Assembly: GCA_021414045.1 (NCBI GenBank)
Contig: JAIOPF010000203.1
Coordinates: 5,391 to 13,446 of the forward strand
From: Deltaproteobacteria bacterium
Lineage (GTDB): Bacteria; UBA10199; DSSB01
Direction: 5' to 3'
DNA: 8,056 nucleotides
This document shows, in pieces, positions 1 through 6,901 of the stretch (position 1 is the stretch's first letter; each line of letters starts with the position of its first letter). The notes beneath the pieces were generated by a model. The model ran no database searches, had not been told where the DNA came from, and worked only from the letters and a program-made list of their open reading frames with translations. The position numbers were made by a program, and so were the translations under genes.

Positions 1-821
1 TCGGTGGCGCTGTGGCCCATGATACGGACGACGTCGGCGATTTTTTTCGCCCCCCACTTCGTGCGCGAGAAGACGAGGACAGTGCCGCGGTATTCTTGCA
101 ATAGCTTTTCCAGCAAGGACAGCTTCATCTCTTGGCGGATGATGAAAATCTCCTGCTCGATGTCGGCCGATGCCGTGCCCGCCGGGGCCACTTCGAGGCG
201 CACGGGAAGCGCCATGTAGGTCGTCGCCAGTTTCACGATGGAATTGGGCATGGTGGCCGAGAACAGCAAAGTCTGGCGTTCCTTGGGAACCGTCTTCAAG
301 ATGCGGTTCAGTTGCGGCGCGAAACCCATGTCGAGCATGCGGTCGGCCTCGTCCAAGACCAAAATCTTGATATCGTCCAATTTGATCTGCCCGCGCTCGA
401 GAAAATCCACCATGCGTCCCGGCGTGACGATCAAGATGCGCGGGTTACGGCGCAAGTCCTGGGCCTGGCGATAGAAAGATTCGCCGCCGATGAGCACCGC
501 CGTGCGCAAGTTGAAAACTTGGCCAATCTTGCGGAAGGTCTCGTCCGCCTGCAGCGCCAATTCACGAGTGGGCAAGATCACCAATCCGCGGCCGCGAACA
601 TGGTCCAAACGCTCCACCATCGGAATCCCGAAGGCCAGCGTCTTGCCGGTGCCCGTCTGGGCGATGCCCATGATATCCTTGCCTTCCAAACCTACCGGGA
701 TGGATTTGCGCTGGATGGGCGTCGGCACGGAAATCTTCATCTTCTTCAGGGCGCCCAGCATGCGCGAGGAGATGCCCAAGGTTTCAAATTCGGAATTTTC
801 TTCGGGTGGAGCTTGTATCAT
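1..821 (-). CDS. DEAD-box ATP-dependent RNA helicase, RhlE-like (partial, 3' end outside window)
   Basis: ATP-driven RNA unwinding or remodelling enzyme of the DEAD-box superfamily 2, acting in the cytoplasm on ribosome assembly or RNA decay. Read on the minus strand from ATG at 821, 273 residues are visible. They show an aromatic F12 and Q motif PTPIQ (33-37), Walker A AQTGTGKT (54-61), PTRELA (84-89), TPGR (133-136), DEAD (157-160) and SAT (188-190). The first strand of the second RecA domain follows, with VFSRTK (250-255). The rest of domain 2, including the HRIGRTGR motif, and any C-terminal tail lie beyond base 1. An in-frame ATG at 845 would add eight residues (MNAETRYF). Neither start has a good Shine-Dalgarno sequence, and 821 was chosen because it gives the short lead to the Q motif usual in RhlE-type proteins. 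The gene is transcribed away from the acyl-CoA synthetase gene. The family is certain. The RhlE subgroup is an inference, since the diagnostic tail is missing. Confidence 0.95.
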   Translation of the reverse strand, partial: MIQAPPEENSEFETLGISSRMLGALKKMKISVPTPIQRKSIPVGLEGKDIMGIAQTGTGKTLAFGIPMVERLDHVRGRGLVILPTRELALQADETFRKIGQVFNLRTAVLIGGESFYRQAQDLRRNPRILIVTPGRMVDFLERGQIKLDDIKILVLDEADRMLDMGFAPQLNRILKTVPKERQTLLFSATMPNSIVKLATTYMALPVRLEVAPAGTASADIEQEIFIIRQEMKLSLLEKLLQEYRGTVLVFSRTKWGAKKIADVVRIMGHSAT

Positions 822-990
822 AAAATATCGTGTTTCCGCGTTCATCGACGCGTTTGTTAGGGTAGGCGTTGTTTGAATCGAAGACCGCGACTATCAGGAT
901 AAGGGATAATTGCAAGCGATTCTCGCTGTTTGGGAATTTTCAGCTCCAACGGAAAAATCACCCGAAACGCCCGTTCCCCATGATTTTGTT

Positions 991-1019
991 TTTATTAATG
1001 GCGCCCCCTAGGGTATTAT
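991..1019 (+). promoter_or_regulatory. Weak candidate sigma-70 promoter for the acyl-CoA synthetase gene
   Basis: TATTAT at 1014-1019 resembles a -10 box. A poor -35 match, TTTATT (991-996), lies 17 bases upstream. This would place the transcript start near 1026 and give a leader of about 30 bases. The 8-bp palindrome CCCTAGGG (1006-1013) sits directly against the -10 box, inside the spacer, where a repressor could act. The -35 match is only three of six, so this is a tentative call. Confidence 0.25.
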
Positions 1020-1044
1020 TTTCGACTATTGTGGGACCACGACG

Positions 1045-1052
1045 AAAAGGGG
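1045..1052 (+). promoter_or_regulatory. Ribosome-binding site for the acyl-CoA synthetase
   Basis: AAAAGGGG lies four bases before the ATG at 1057. It is a purine-rich Shine-Dalgarno-like sequence at slightly short spacing. It supports this start, as does the normal family N-terminus (F-x-T-F-E-N-S-A) that follows directly. Confidence 0.6.
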
Positions 1053-1056
1053 CTTC

Positions 1057-2835
1057 ATGGTCGCTATCTTTGAAACTTTTGAAAATTCCGCCAATAAACA
1101 CGCCCAGCGCCTCGCGGTGGGATTCCTCGAGGACGGGAAACACCAGCAATGGACCTATTCCGACCTCTTGGACAAGGTCCATCGCTTCTCCGGCGCACTT
1201 CTAAGCCTTGGCCTCCGACAAGGGGATAGGGTGGCTTTGATCGCCGCCAATCATCCGAATTGGCCAATTATCGATCTCGCCGTGGCCAAACTAGGCCTCG
1301 TCCTGGTGCCGATTCACACGGTTTTGACCATCGACCAGATCCTCAAGATCCTCAGCCAATCCAAGGCCAAAACCTTGGTGTTGGGTCCCGGCGTCGAGGA
1401 CAAGACCGCGGCGCTGCTGTCCCGCCTGCCTGAGAGCCTAGATTCCGTCCTGTTTTTCGACAAGGCGACGCAGAAAGGCCCCCTACCCACTGGTAAAAAA
1501 GGTTATTTCTTCGACGAGTTGATGGCGACGGCGAAGACGCCACTCTCCGGGGATATCCCCAAGGTGCGGGGCGACGACCTCTCGACGATCATCTTCACCT
1601 CGGGCACCACCGGGGAAATGAAGGGCGTGCTTCTGTCCCACCTGGGCCTGACCGAGTCGGTGGTCTATGGAAATCCCCCGGTCAACGCCACCCAAGACGA
1701 CATCTTGCTTTCGGTGCTTCCCTTAAGCCACGCCTTCGAGCGCAACGCCGGCCTGCTGGGCCCTCTCTTTCTCGGCGCGCAAATCAATTACGGCCGTGGC
1801 ATTCCGATGTTAGTCGAGGACATCCAGACTTTTCGTCCCACGAGGATCAACGCCGTCCCCCGCCTGCTCGAAAAAATCCAGGCGGGCGTGAGGGATAATT
1901 TAAAGAAACGCTCCGAGGGACTCTACAACCTTTTCCAAAAATTGGTGGGCCAAAGCATCCTCCTCAACCGGAAGAAGTTCGAAAAAAGCTCGGGTGCACT
2001 GCTCAACTTGCCGGCGGATCGTCTCGGAGAACTGCTTTTTTACCGGAAGGTGCGGAAGAAGTTCGGCGGCCGCATGCGCAAGATCATCTGCGGCGGAGCC
2101 CCCATCGATCCGGAAATCGTCGAATTCTTCCAAGCCATCGGCATCCAAGTCCTGCAAGGCTATGGCCTCACCGAGGTCTCTCCCACCGTCAGCGCCAATC
2201 CGCATTATCGAAACAAAGTCGGCTCCGTCGGCTTGCCCATCGGCTGCGTCCAGGTGAAGTTGGGAGACAAGGACGAAATCTTGGTGAAAGGCTCTTCCCT
2301 CATGAAGGGCTACGACAGCGAGGAAGCCACGCGGGAAGCCATCGATCCCGAGGGCTGGTTCCATACCGGCGACCAAGGCTACATTGACGAGGAAGGCTAT
2401 CTCTTCATCAAGGGCCGCATCAAAGAGCTCATCGTCACTTCCTACGGGAAAAATGTCGTTCCCTCGGTCGTCGAGCAGACGCTGGAAAAAAGCCCCTTGA
2501 TCCTGCAATCGGCGATATTCGGGCACGGCAAGGCCTTTATCAGCGCGCTGTTGGTGCCGGAAAAAGGCGCGGTTCGCGCGGAATTTTCCGGGCCGGAATT
2601 TGAGAAACTATCCTGGGAAGAACTATGCCGCAGGCCCGAAGTCGTGCAGAAGTTCCAAAAGGAGCTCAACCGAGTGCAGGAAGAGTTGGCCTCCTACGAG
2701 CAAGTGAAGCGGTTTCATTTGGTCCCCGAGGAATTCTCCCAAGACAACGACCTACTCACCCCGACGCTCAAGCTGAAACGCCTCAAGATCTTCGAGCGCT
2801 ATCAAGACATTATCAAGGCGATGTACGCGGAGTGA
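1057..2835 (+). CDS. Long-chain fatty-acid--CoA ligase (AMP-forming acyl-CoA synthetase, FAA1/FadD type)
   Basis: Activates a fatty acid through an acyl-AMP intermediate and transfers it to coenzyme A. The product feeds beta-oxidation or lipid synthesis, probably at the inner face of the cytoplasmic membrane. The 592-residue protein shows the whole ANL-family motif series: the P-loop TSGTTGEMKG (181-190), GGAPI (346-350), GYGLTE (368-373), GWFHTGD (433-439, with the ribose-binding Asp at 439) and GRIKELI (453-459). The C-terminal TPTLKLKR (568-575) supplies the expected catalytic lysine, K572. The short GRIKELIVTSYGKNVVP linker and the long C-terminal domain match the long-chain COG1022 group rather than acetyl-CoA synthetases. 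Its length is normal and the frame is intact. No other fatty-acid genes are nearby, so it is probably a single-gene unit. The last 23 bases overlap the end of the convergent kinase gene. Chain-length preference cannot be read from the sequence. Confidence 0.95.
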   Translation: MVAIFETFENSANKHAQRLAVGFLEDGKHQQWTYSDLLDKVHRFSGALLSLGLRQGDRVALIAANHPNWPIIDLAVAKLGLVLVPIHTVLTIDQILKILSQSKAKTLVLGPGVEDKTAALLSRLPESLDSVLFFDKATQKGPLPTGKKGYFFDELMATAKTPLSGDIPKVRGDDLSTIIFTSGTTGEMKGVLLSHLGLTESVVYGNPPVNATQDDILLSVLPLSHAFERNAGLLGPLFLGAQINYGRGIPMLVEDIQTFRPTRINAVPRLLEKIQAGVRDNLKKRSEGLYNLFQKLVGQSILLNRKKFEKSSGALLNLPADRLGELLFYRKVRKKFGGRMRKIICGGAPIDPEIVEFFQAIGIQVLQGYGLTEVSPTVSANPHYRNKVGSVGLPIGCVQVKLGDKDEILVKGSSLMKGYDSEEATREAIDPEGWFHTGDQGYIDEEGYLFIKGRIKELIVTSYGKNVVPSVVEQTLEKSPLILQSAIFGHGKAFISALLVPEKGAVRAEFSGPEFEKLSWEELCRRPEVVQKFQKELNRVQEELASYEQVKRFHLVPEEFSQDNDLLTPTLKLKRLKIFERYQDIIKAMYAE

Positions 2836-5245
2836 TCGCCGCTGGGACGGAGCTGGAAGGAAGATATAGTCGGAAAGTCGTCCCGACTCCGACCTGGCTC
2901 TCGACTTCGACCCGGCCGCCATGGATGTTTTCCACGGCCGTCTTCACGTTATGCAGCCCCAAGCCAGTGCCTCCGGAATGCGGCCGCGTCGTGAAACGCA
3001 GGTCAAAAATCTGAGGAAGGTGTTCTGGCGCGATTCCCGTGCCACTATCGCTCACCTCGATCACGACGTCGGTGCCTCGCGGATAGGTACGGACGGTCAA
3101 GTTTCCGCCGTTGGGCATGGCGTGACAGGCATTGACCAGAAGATTCAACACCGCATTGATCATCAGTGCCTCTTCGCCGCGAATCGTCAGCTCCTCCTCG
3201 CCGAAATCCCTAACCAAGGAAATCCCCAGATTTTGCCGAGCGCTCTCATTGAGCCTCAAGGCTTCGTCGAGCATGGGGGTCATCGAAAGGATCTTGATCT
3301 CGTGTTGGCCAGCGGCGAGGCGGCGATGGCTCTGGTAGGTCGCCAACATTTGGCGCATGGAAATTCCCAATTCCTTGGCCTGGTCGGCTGCCACCCTCAG
3401 GCGAGTCCTTCCGCCTTCGCTCGGAGGGGAATCGGCGATTCCAGGTCCAATAAGCAACCTTTCCAAAAGCTGTTCGCTGGAAAAGACCCCCGCCAAAACA
3501 TTTCCCTCGTCATGGAAGAATCGCTCGGCCAATTCCGCTTTTGCCGCAAGGCGGACATTTTCGGCTTCCAAGGCGGCCATATCCGCCTTCATCCTCTGCA
3601 GCTCAGTGACGTCCGACAAAAAGTGCGCGGTTAAGGACTCTTCGCCTTGTAACGAATGGCTTTCCAAGCGCCAATAGCGCAGGTCATTCTCGCCGCGCTC
3701 CCAAACGTAGACTCCCTCCTCCGTAGGATGGGGACGAAAGGTCTCGGTGTTCAGGAGCCCGGGCAAAGCCTCCCAACCCGGACGAAAAATTTGCCTCGCG
3801 AGACCGTTCGCGTAGAAGATGTCGCCCTGAGCATCGGAAACCAAAATGGGATAAGGCGCTTCGTCGAAGAGGTGGCGAAAGCGCACCGGAGAGGCCGCGA
3901 CATCCGATCGGCTGGCGCCCGAAGAGCCGGAGGTTGCGGCATCGCCTTCCTCCTTGGGCCCTTCCGACATCACGACCAAAGGTTCGAAACCGCGAACCGC
4001 TCGAGGCCGGGGAGGCTCTCCTGTCGCCAAAGCCAGGGAGACGCCCAATGGACCTCCGAGAATCCCCCCTCCGAGGCGTGAAGTCGGGGTCGCAAGCCAG
4101 CGGGATTGCAACTCCAATCCCTGGGTCCAAGCGGCGAAGGACTGTGGCCTCAGCTCCGAAAAAATTCTGCCACCGACATGAAACTGCAAGAGCGTCGCCA
4201 AGGAATCCACCAACATGATGGAACCTCGGGTCTCCGGCCTCAATCCCAAAGTGGCCTCGACGCGATTCGCCGCAACCAAGGCCCCCAGGGTCGCTGCTTG
4301 AGGAAAGAGGGCCCGCGAAATCCCGCTGAAGGCGCCGAAGCGAATCGGACCCAGTGCCGCCGCGCCCGTGCCGTGAAAACCGTTGAACGAAAGCTCGGCC
4401 AAGCGACCGGAGGAACGCAGGAAGCCCAGGGTAATCCCGTTGGCTAATAGTTCATTGCCGAAGGAAGCGCCAAATTGGCCGTGCTGCTCGCCAAGAGCGT
4501 AACGCAAAGAACGATTGGCGAGGGTCAGCGCGGTGGCTTCGGCTCCCGTACCCAAGGCCGACGCCAGAAAAAGCGCCGGCCAACGACGCGTCAAAAATCC
4601 CGCGGGAGCCGCGCTCAATCTCGCCAAACCTATCAGGCGGAAGCTCTGGAAGGCCGCGGCGCCCACGGCGAAGCCTGCCAAATTGGCGGGATGCACCGCC
4701 TCGCGCGCGAAATGCCGCAGCAGCCCCTCGATACGTCCACCGATACCGCCTTCACCGCGGAGAGCGGCGGTTTCCGAACGAACCGACGCCTGAACCGAGC
4801 CGGCCACTCCCGCGCGCCACTCCGGTTGGGAGACCAAAGCCTGCTCCGCTGCCTGCAATAAGAGAGGAGCCAAGGTCGAGTCTCCCTCGTTTTGAATTCG
4901 CCGGGAGATCTGAAGCATTCCTCGCAAAAATTCTTCGGGATCCCTTTCCTTCGAGAGGGATACCAGCTCGGCCAGATTGGCGGCTCCGAAACGGCGAGCG
5001 AGCAGCGAGCGCTGGAAAAGCGGAAGGGCTTCCAAGGCGCCATCCAAGCCGGAAACTCCGTTTTGCAGGCCGGACGAAAGCGGACGATCTTCCTCCCAAC
5101 CGACACCCATTTCCAAGATCGCGGCTAACAAGGCTTGAGTGGCGGGAACGGAGGGAAGTCTTGGCGCGTCATTTTCGGGAAAAACGCTTCGGGAGGTGGA
5201 ATTTGAAGAAAAAGTCAGGGATGGGAAAGCTGTGCGAAGTTCCAT
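2813..5245 (-). CDS. Orphan PAS-domain sensor histidine kinase with long unrecognised N-terminal region
   Basis: An 810-residue two-component sensor kinase. PAS domain at about 453-545 (FRHLFDEAPYPILVSDAQGDI, ending in the typical DVTEL), then a short coiled coil (about 546-577). The H-box is FFHDEGN, with H578 the likely phosphorylated residue. The C-terminal HATPase domain has N-box NLLVNACHAM (701-710), G1 DSGTGI (733-738), F-box FDLRFTTR (747-754), G2 GGTGLGL (758-764) and a G3-like GVGTTF (786-791). All catalytic motifs look intact, so it should be an active kinase. Residues 1-450 match no domain I know. They are helical and Ala/Gly/Leu-rich, with weakly hydrophobic stretches near 187-232, 315-327 and 392-408, and an acidic/Ser-rich linker at 427-450. 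There is no clear signal peptide or strong membrane helix. No response regulator is in the window, so it is an orphan here. The ATG at 5245 has no good ribosome-binding site and the frame stays open upstream, so the start is uncertain. Confidence 0.9.
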   Translation of the reverse strand: MELRTAFPSLTFSSNSTSRSVFPENDAPRLPSVPATQALLAAILEMGVGWEEDRPLSSGLQNGVSGLDGALEALPLFQRSLLARRFGAANLAELVSLSKERDPEEFLRGMLQISRRIQNEGDSTLAPLLLQAAEQALVSQPEWRAGVAGSVQASVRSETAALRGEGGIGGRIEGLLRHFAREAVHPANLAGFAVGAAAFQSFRLIGLARLSAAPAGFLTRRWPALFLASALGTGAEATALTLANRSLRYALGEQHGQFGASFGNELLANGITLGFLRSSGRLAELSFNGFHGTGAAALGPIRFGAFSGISRALFPQAATLGALVAANRVEATLGLRPETRGSIMLVDSLATLLQFHVGGRIFSELRPQSFAAWTQGLELQSRWLATPTSRLGGGILGGPLGVSLALATGEPPRPRAVRGFEPLVVMSEGPKEEGDAATSGSSGASRSDVAASPVRFRHLFDEAPYPILVSDAQGDIFYANGLARQIFRPGWEALPGLLNTETFRPHPTEEGVYVWERGENDLRYWRLESHSLQGEESLTAHFLSDVTELQRMKADMAALEAENVRLAAKAELAERFFHDEGNVLAGVFSSEQLLERLLIGPGIADSPPSEGGRTRLRVAADQAKELGISMRQMLATYQSHRRLAAGQHEIKILSMTPMLDEALRLNESARQNLGISLVRDFGEEELTIRGEEALMINAVLNLLVNACHAMPNGGNLTVRTYPRGTDVVIEVSDSGTGIAPEHLPQIFDLRFTTRPHSGGTGLGLHNVKTAVENIHGGRVEVESQVGVGTTFRLYLPSSSVPAAITPRTSP

Positions 5246-5323
5246 GGTGCTCGCTCGCGAATCTTGTCCCGAATGGACTTGTGGTCCGTGCCCTGTTGCT
5301 GTCGATGAGTCCGAAGATACGGG

Positions 5324-5354
5324 ATTATCTAATTTTTTACCCTAAAGTTGTCTA
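5324..5354 (-). promoter_or_regulatory. Candidate sigma-70 promoter for the histidine kinase gene
   Basis: On the minus strand TAGACA (5354-5349) matches the -35 consensus at five of six bases. GATAAT (5329-5324) matches the -10 consensus at five of six. The spacer is 19 bases, longer than the ideal 17. Reading AGACAA (5353-5348) as the -35 gives 18. Transcription would start near 5317 and leave a leader of about 70 bases before ATG 5245. The call rests on these matches alone. Confidence 0.4.
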
Positions 5355-5366
5355 TCTTTTTTACCC
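5326..5366. repeat. Imperfect direct repeat TATCT-(AA)-TTTTTTACCC, two copies
   Basis: Copy one is TATCTAATTTTTTACCC (5326-5342). Copy two is TATCTTTTTTACCC (5353-5366), identical except for lacking AAT. The TTTTTTACCC cores start 24 bases apart, roughly two helical turns. On the minus strand they read GGGTAAAAAA and overlap both boxes of the candidate kinase promoter. They could be paired operator half-sites or a chance product of AT-rich promoter DNA. Confidence 0.45.
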
Positions 5367-5367
5367 C

Positions 5368-5379
5368 CGCCGCGCGGCG
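5368..5379. repeat. Perfect 12-bp palindrome CGCCGCGCGGCG
   Basis: This sequence equals its own reverse complement. It lies between the AT-rich promoter-like segment and the hemN start. There is no loop and no T-run after it on either strand, so it does not look like a terminator. It may be a binding site for a dimeric regulator, or simply a GC-rich chance palindrome. Confidence 0.35.
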
Positions 5380-5404
5380 ATTTCCCGGTTGAAGTCCATG
5401 GGAT

Positions 5405-5422
5405 AGGGGAGATATGTCCTAG
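5405..5422 (+). promoter_or_regulatory. hemN ribosome-binding site followed by an ATG-TCC-TAG mini-frame
   Basis: AGGGGAG (5405-5411) is a good Shine-Dalgarno sequence, but it is best placed for the ATG at 5414, with AGGGG four bases before it. That ATG is followed by TCC and then the stop TAG (5420-5422). The usable hemN ATG at 5426 is in the same frame four codons on, 14 bases after the Shine-Dalgarno sequence. Ribosomes may initiate at 5414, stop and reinitiate at 5426, or may use 5426 directly with long spacing. Confidence 0.5.
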
Positions 5423-5425
5423 TCG

Positions 5426-6901
5426 ATGCTGCAAGACCGTTTGAGGACCCTGTTGCACAAGTACAATGTCGCGGGTCCGCGCTACACCAGTTACCCCACC
5501 GTGCCGGCCTGGACCGAATCCGTCGGAGTTGCCGACTATCGCCGCAGCCTGAAAACACTGGGCGGCGGCGAGCGCCTATCGCTTTATTTTCACCTGCCTT
5601 TCTGCGAAAAGCTCTGCCACTTTTGCGGATGCATGCGGGTGATTACGGCGGATCATAACCGCTCACGCCCCTATGTCGATACCCTTCTCCGAGAGTTGGA
5701 CGCCACCGTGGCCGAATTGCCGGAGGGGGTGAGGGAAGTCAGCCAGGTGCATTTCGGCGGAGGCACGCCGAACTTCCTGCAACCCGAGGAATTGACCGAT
5801 ATCCTGAATAGGATTCGCTCCCACTTCCAAGTGATTCCCGAGGCCGAGATCGCCATCGAAATGCACCCAAGAACCAGCACGCCGGCTTTTTGCGAAAACC
5901 TGGCCACGCTGGGGTTCAACCGAATCTCGCTGGGAGTGCAAGACTTCGACCCCAAGGTGCAAGAACTGATCAATCGTCACCAGACCCACGCCATGACCGT
6001 GGAAATGGTCGCAATGCTTCGGCGTCTCGGATTCGACTCCTTCAATTTCGACCTGATTTACGGACTGCCCGGCCAATCCATCGCAGGATGGGAAAAGACC
6101 CTGGCCCAAACGCTGGCCCTTCGCCCCAATCGCCTCGCCGTCTACAGCTACGCACACGTGCCGTGGAAGAGCCCGGTCCAGCGGTCGTTTAAAGACTCCG
6201 ACCTGCCGTCTCCCGGCATGAAGCTGGAACTCTTCCAACGCGCTTACGAGACCTTCACGAAAAACGGCTACCGAGCCATCGGGATGGATCACTTCGCCCT
6301 GGAAGAAGACGAGTTGAGCCGCGCCCTGGACCAAGGCGGCATCCATCGCAACTTCATGGGCTACTCGACCCAAGCGGAGGCCCACCAGTTGGGCTTCGGC
6401 GTCAGCGCCATCTCTTACGTCGGCGGAAATTATTTCCAAAACCTGAAGGAACTTCCCGATTACGAAAATTCCATCCGGTCGGAGGGGCTAGCGAGCTTTC
6501 GCGGCTACTTGCTCGACCGCGACGACGCGATCCGACGCGACCTGATCACCCGAATCATGTGCCGCGGCTCCGTTGAATGGCCCGCCTTCGACGCCCAATG
6601 GGATTTGAATCACGGGGAATATTTCCGGGAAAACCTGCCCGCGCTGGAGGGCTTCGTCGCCGACGATTTATTGGAGAGTGACGCGGCCGGCTTGAGGGTC
6701 AAGGGAGAAGGCTTCCTCTTCTTGCGCAATATCGCGATGGCGTTCGACCGTCACCTCGAAGGCATTCGGGACCAAGCAACCACCCCAACCTTCTCATCTT
6801 CATGGTCGCCTGGTTCGCCGGGCTCTTCTATATCTTCCGTCTTTTCGTCTACCACGCGAAATTCCAGGGCCAAGCCGAGATGCGCGCCGCCTACCAGGTG
6901 A
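5426..6901 (+). CDS. hemN: Oxygen-independent coproporphyrinogen III oxidase (radical SAM), 3' end abnormal
   Basis: Decarboxylates two propionate side chains of coproporphyrinogen III to give protoporphyrinogen IX without oxygen, using a [4Fe-4S] cluster and S-adenosylmethionine in the cytoplasm. The N-terminal signature GPRYTSYPTVPAW (17-29) and the cluster motif CEKLCHFCGC (C60, C64, C67, with C69 as the extra family cysteine) identify true HemN rather than HemW. Y54 sits at the SAM-contacting tyrosine position. FGGGTPNFL (110-118) and the MGYSTQ segment (311-316) are also present. The C-terminal landmark GFLFLRNIAMAFDRHLEG (429-446) is near the normal end, about 455-460 residues. The family's short tail ending in F/Y-S-x-T/V and a stop should then follow. 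Instead the frame runs 45 residues of Ser/Pro-rich sequence into the hemJ region before stopping at 6901. Those residues are the hemJ region read out of frame. Enzyme identity is very sure. The true C-terminus is lost or misassembled. Confidence 0.93.
   Translation: MLQDRLRTLLHKYNVAGPRYTSYPTVPAWTESVGVADYRRSLKTLGGGERLSLYFHLPFCEKLCHFCGCMRVITADHNRSRPYVDTLLRELDATVAELPEGVREVSQVHFGGGTPNFLQPEELTDILNRIRSHFQVIPEAEIAIEMHPRTSTPAFCENLATLGFNRISLGVQDFDPKVQELINRHQTHAMTVEMVAMLRRLGFDSFNFDLIYGLPGQSIAGWEKTLAQTLALRPNRLAVYSYAHVPWKSPVQRSFKDSDLPSPGMKLELFQRAYETFTKNGYRAIGMDHFALEEDELSRALDQGGIHRNFMGYSTQAEAHQLGFGVSAISYVGGNYFQNLKELPDYENSIRSEGLASFRGYLLDRDDAIRRDLITRIMCRGSVEWPAFDAQWDLNHGEYFRENLPALEGFVADDLLESDAAGLRVKGEGFLFLRNIAMAFDRHLEGIRDQATTPTFSSSWSPGSPGSSISSVFSSTTRNSRAKPRCAPPTR
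6750..6801 (+). other. Suspected deletion or assembly error at the hemN/hemJ junction
   Basis: Recognisable HemN sequence ends around RHLEG (about 6763). Recognisable HemJ sequence begins around LLIFMVAW (about 6790) in another frame. Only some 25-30 bases lie between. They have no hemN stop, no hemJ ribosome-binding site and no hemJ start. A pair of CAACC repeats (6777-6781 and 6786-6790) lies in this gap. Two complete genes would need roughly 60-80 more bases, an estimate from usual family lengths. Confidence 0.55.

Larger units (their letters stand above)
822..1056. other. Divergent intergenic region between helicase and acyl-CoA synthetase genes
   Basis: This stretch of about 235 bases separates two diverging genes and should hold promoters for both. 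No credible small gene is seen: the open frames here are short and end inside the neighbouring gene. It is locally AT-richer than the coding DNA, notably around 983-1000 and 1014-1030. It contains the short perfect dyads AGCGA-ttc-TCGCT (915-927) and CCCTAGGG (1006-1013). I found no strong consensus promoter for the helicase on the minus strand. Confidence 0.6.
5246..5425. other. Divergent control region between the histidine kinase and heme genes
   Basis: These 180 bases lie between two genes transcribed away from each other. The middle (about 5323-5363) is clearly AT-rich against its surroundings. It holds a promoter-like pair for the kinase, a repeated poly-T/ACCC element, a perfect GC palindrome, and the hemN ribosome-binding site with a three-codon open frame. 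No convincing promoter for hemN was found on the plus strand: TTGAAG (5389-5394) is followed only by a poor -10 match. Confidence 0.6.

Noticed and set aside
132..860. Long plus-strand open frame of 242 residues opposite the helicase gene
   Set aside because: It is the antisense shadow of the DEAD-box helicase, whose full motif series is on the minus strand. The 242-residue product has no recognisable family pattern.
869..1204. Plus-strand open frame of 111 residues starting in the intergenic region
   Set aside because: It has no ribosome-binding site and no family pattern, and its second half reads through the synthetase gene out of frame.
1900..2526. Minus-strand open frame of 208 residues
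   Set aside because: It lies antisense within the acyl-CoA synthetase gene and has no known motif or start context.
2869..2889. Hairpin AGTCGG/CCGACT near the convergent gene ends, considered as a bidirectional terminator
   Set aside because: The stem has only six pairs with a nine-base loop and no T-run on either strand, and it lies inside the kinase coding sequence (the VGVGTTF region).
3656..4861. Several plus-strand open frames (3656-4081, 3934-4218, 4106-4447, 4475-4861)
   Set aside because: They overlap one another in different frames opposite the kinase gene and encode low-complexity Arg/Gly/Pro-rich products typical of shadow frames.
5663..6439. Minus-strand open frame of 258 residues
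   Set aside because: It lies wholly antisense within hemN, which is supported by catalytic motifs throughout. Such frames are expected opposite GC-rich genes.
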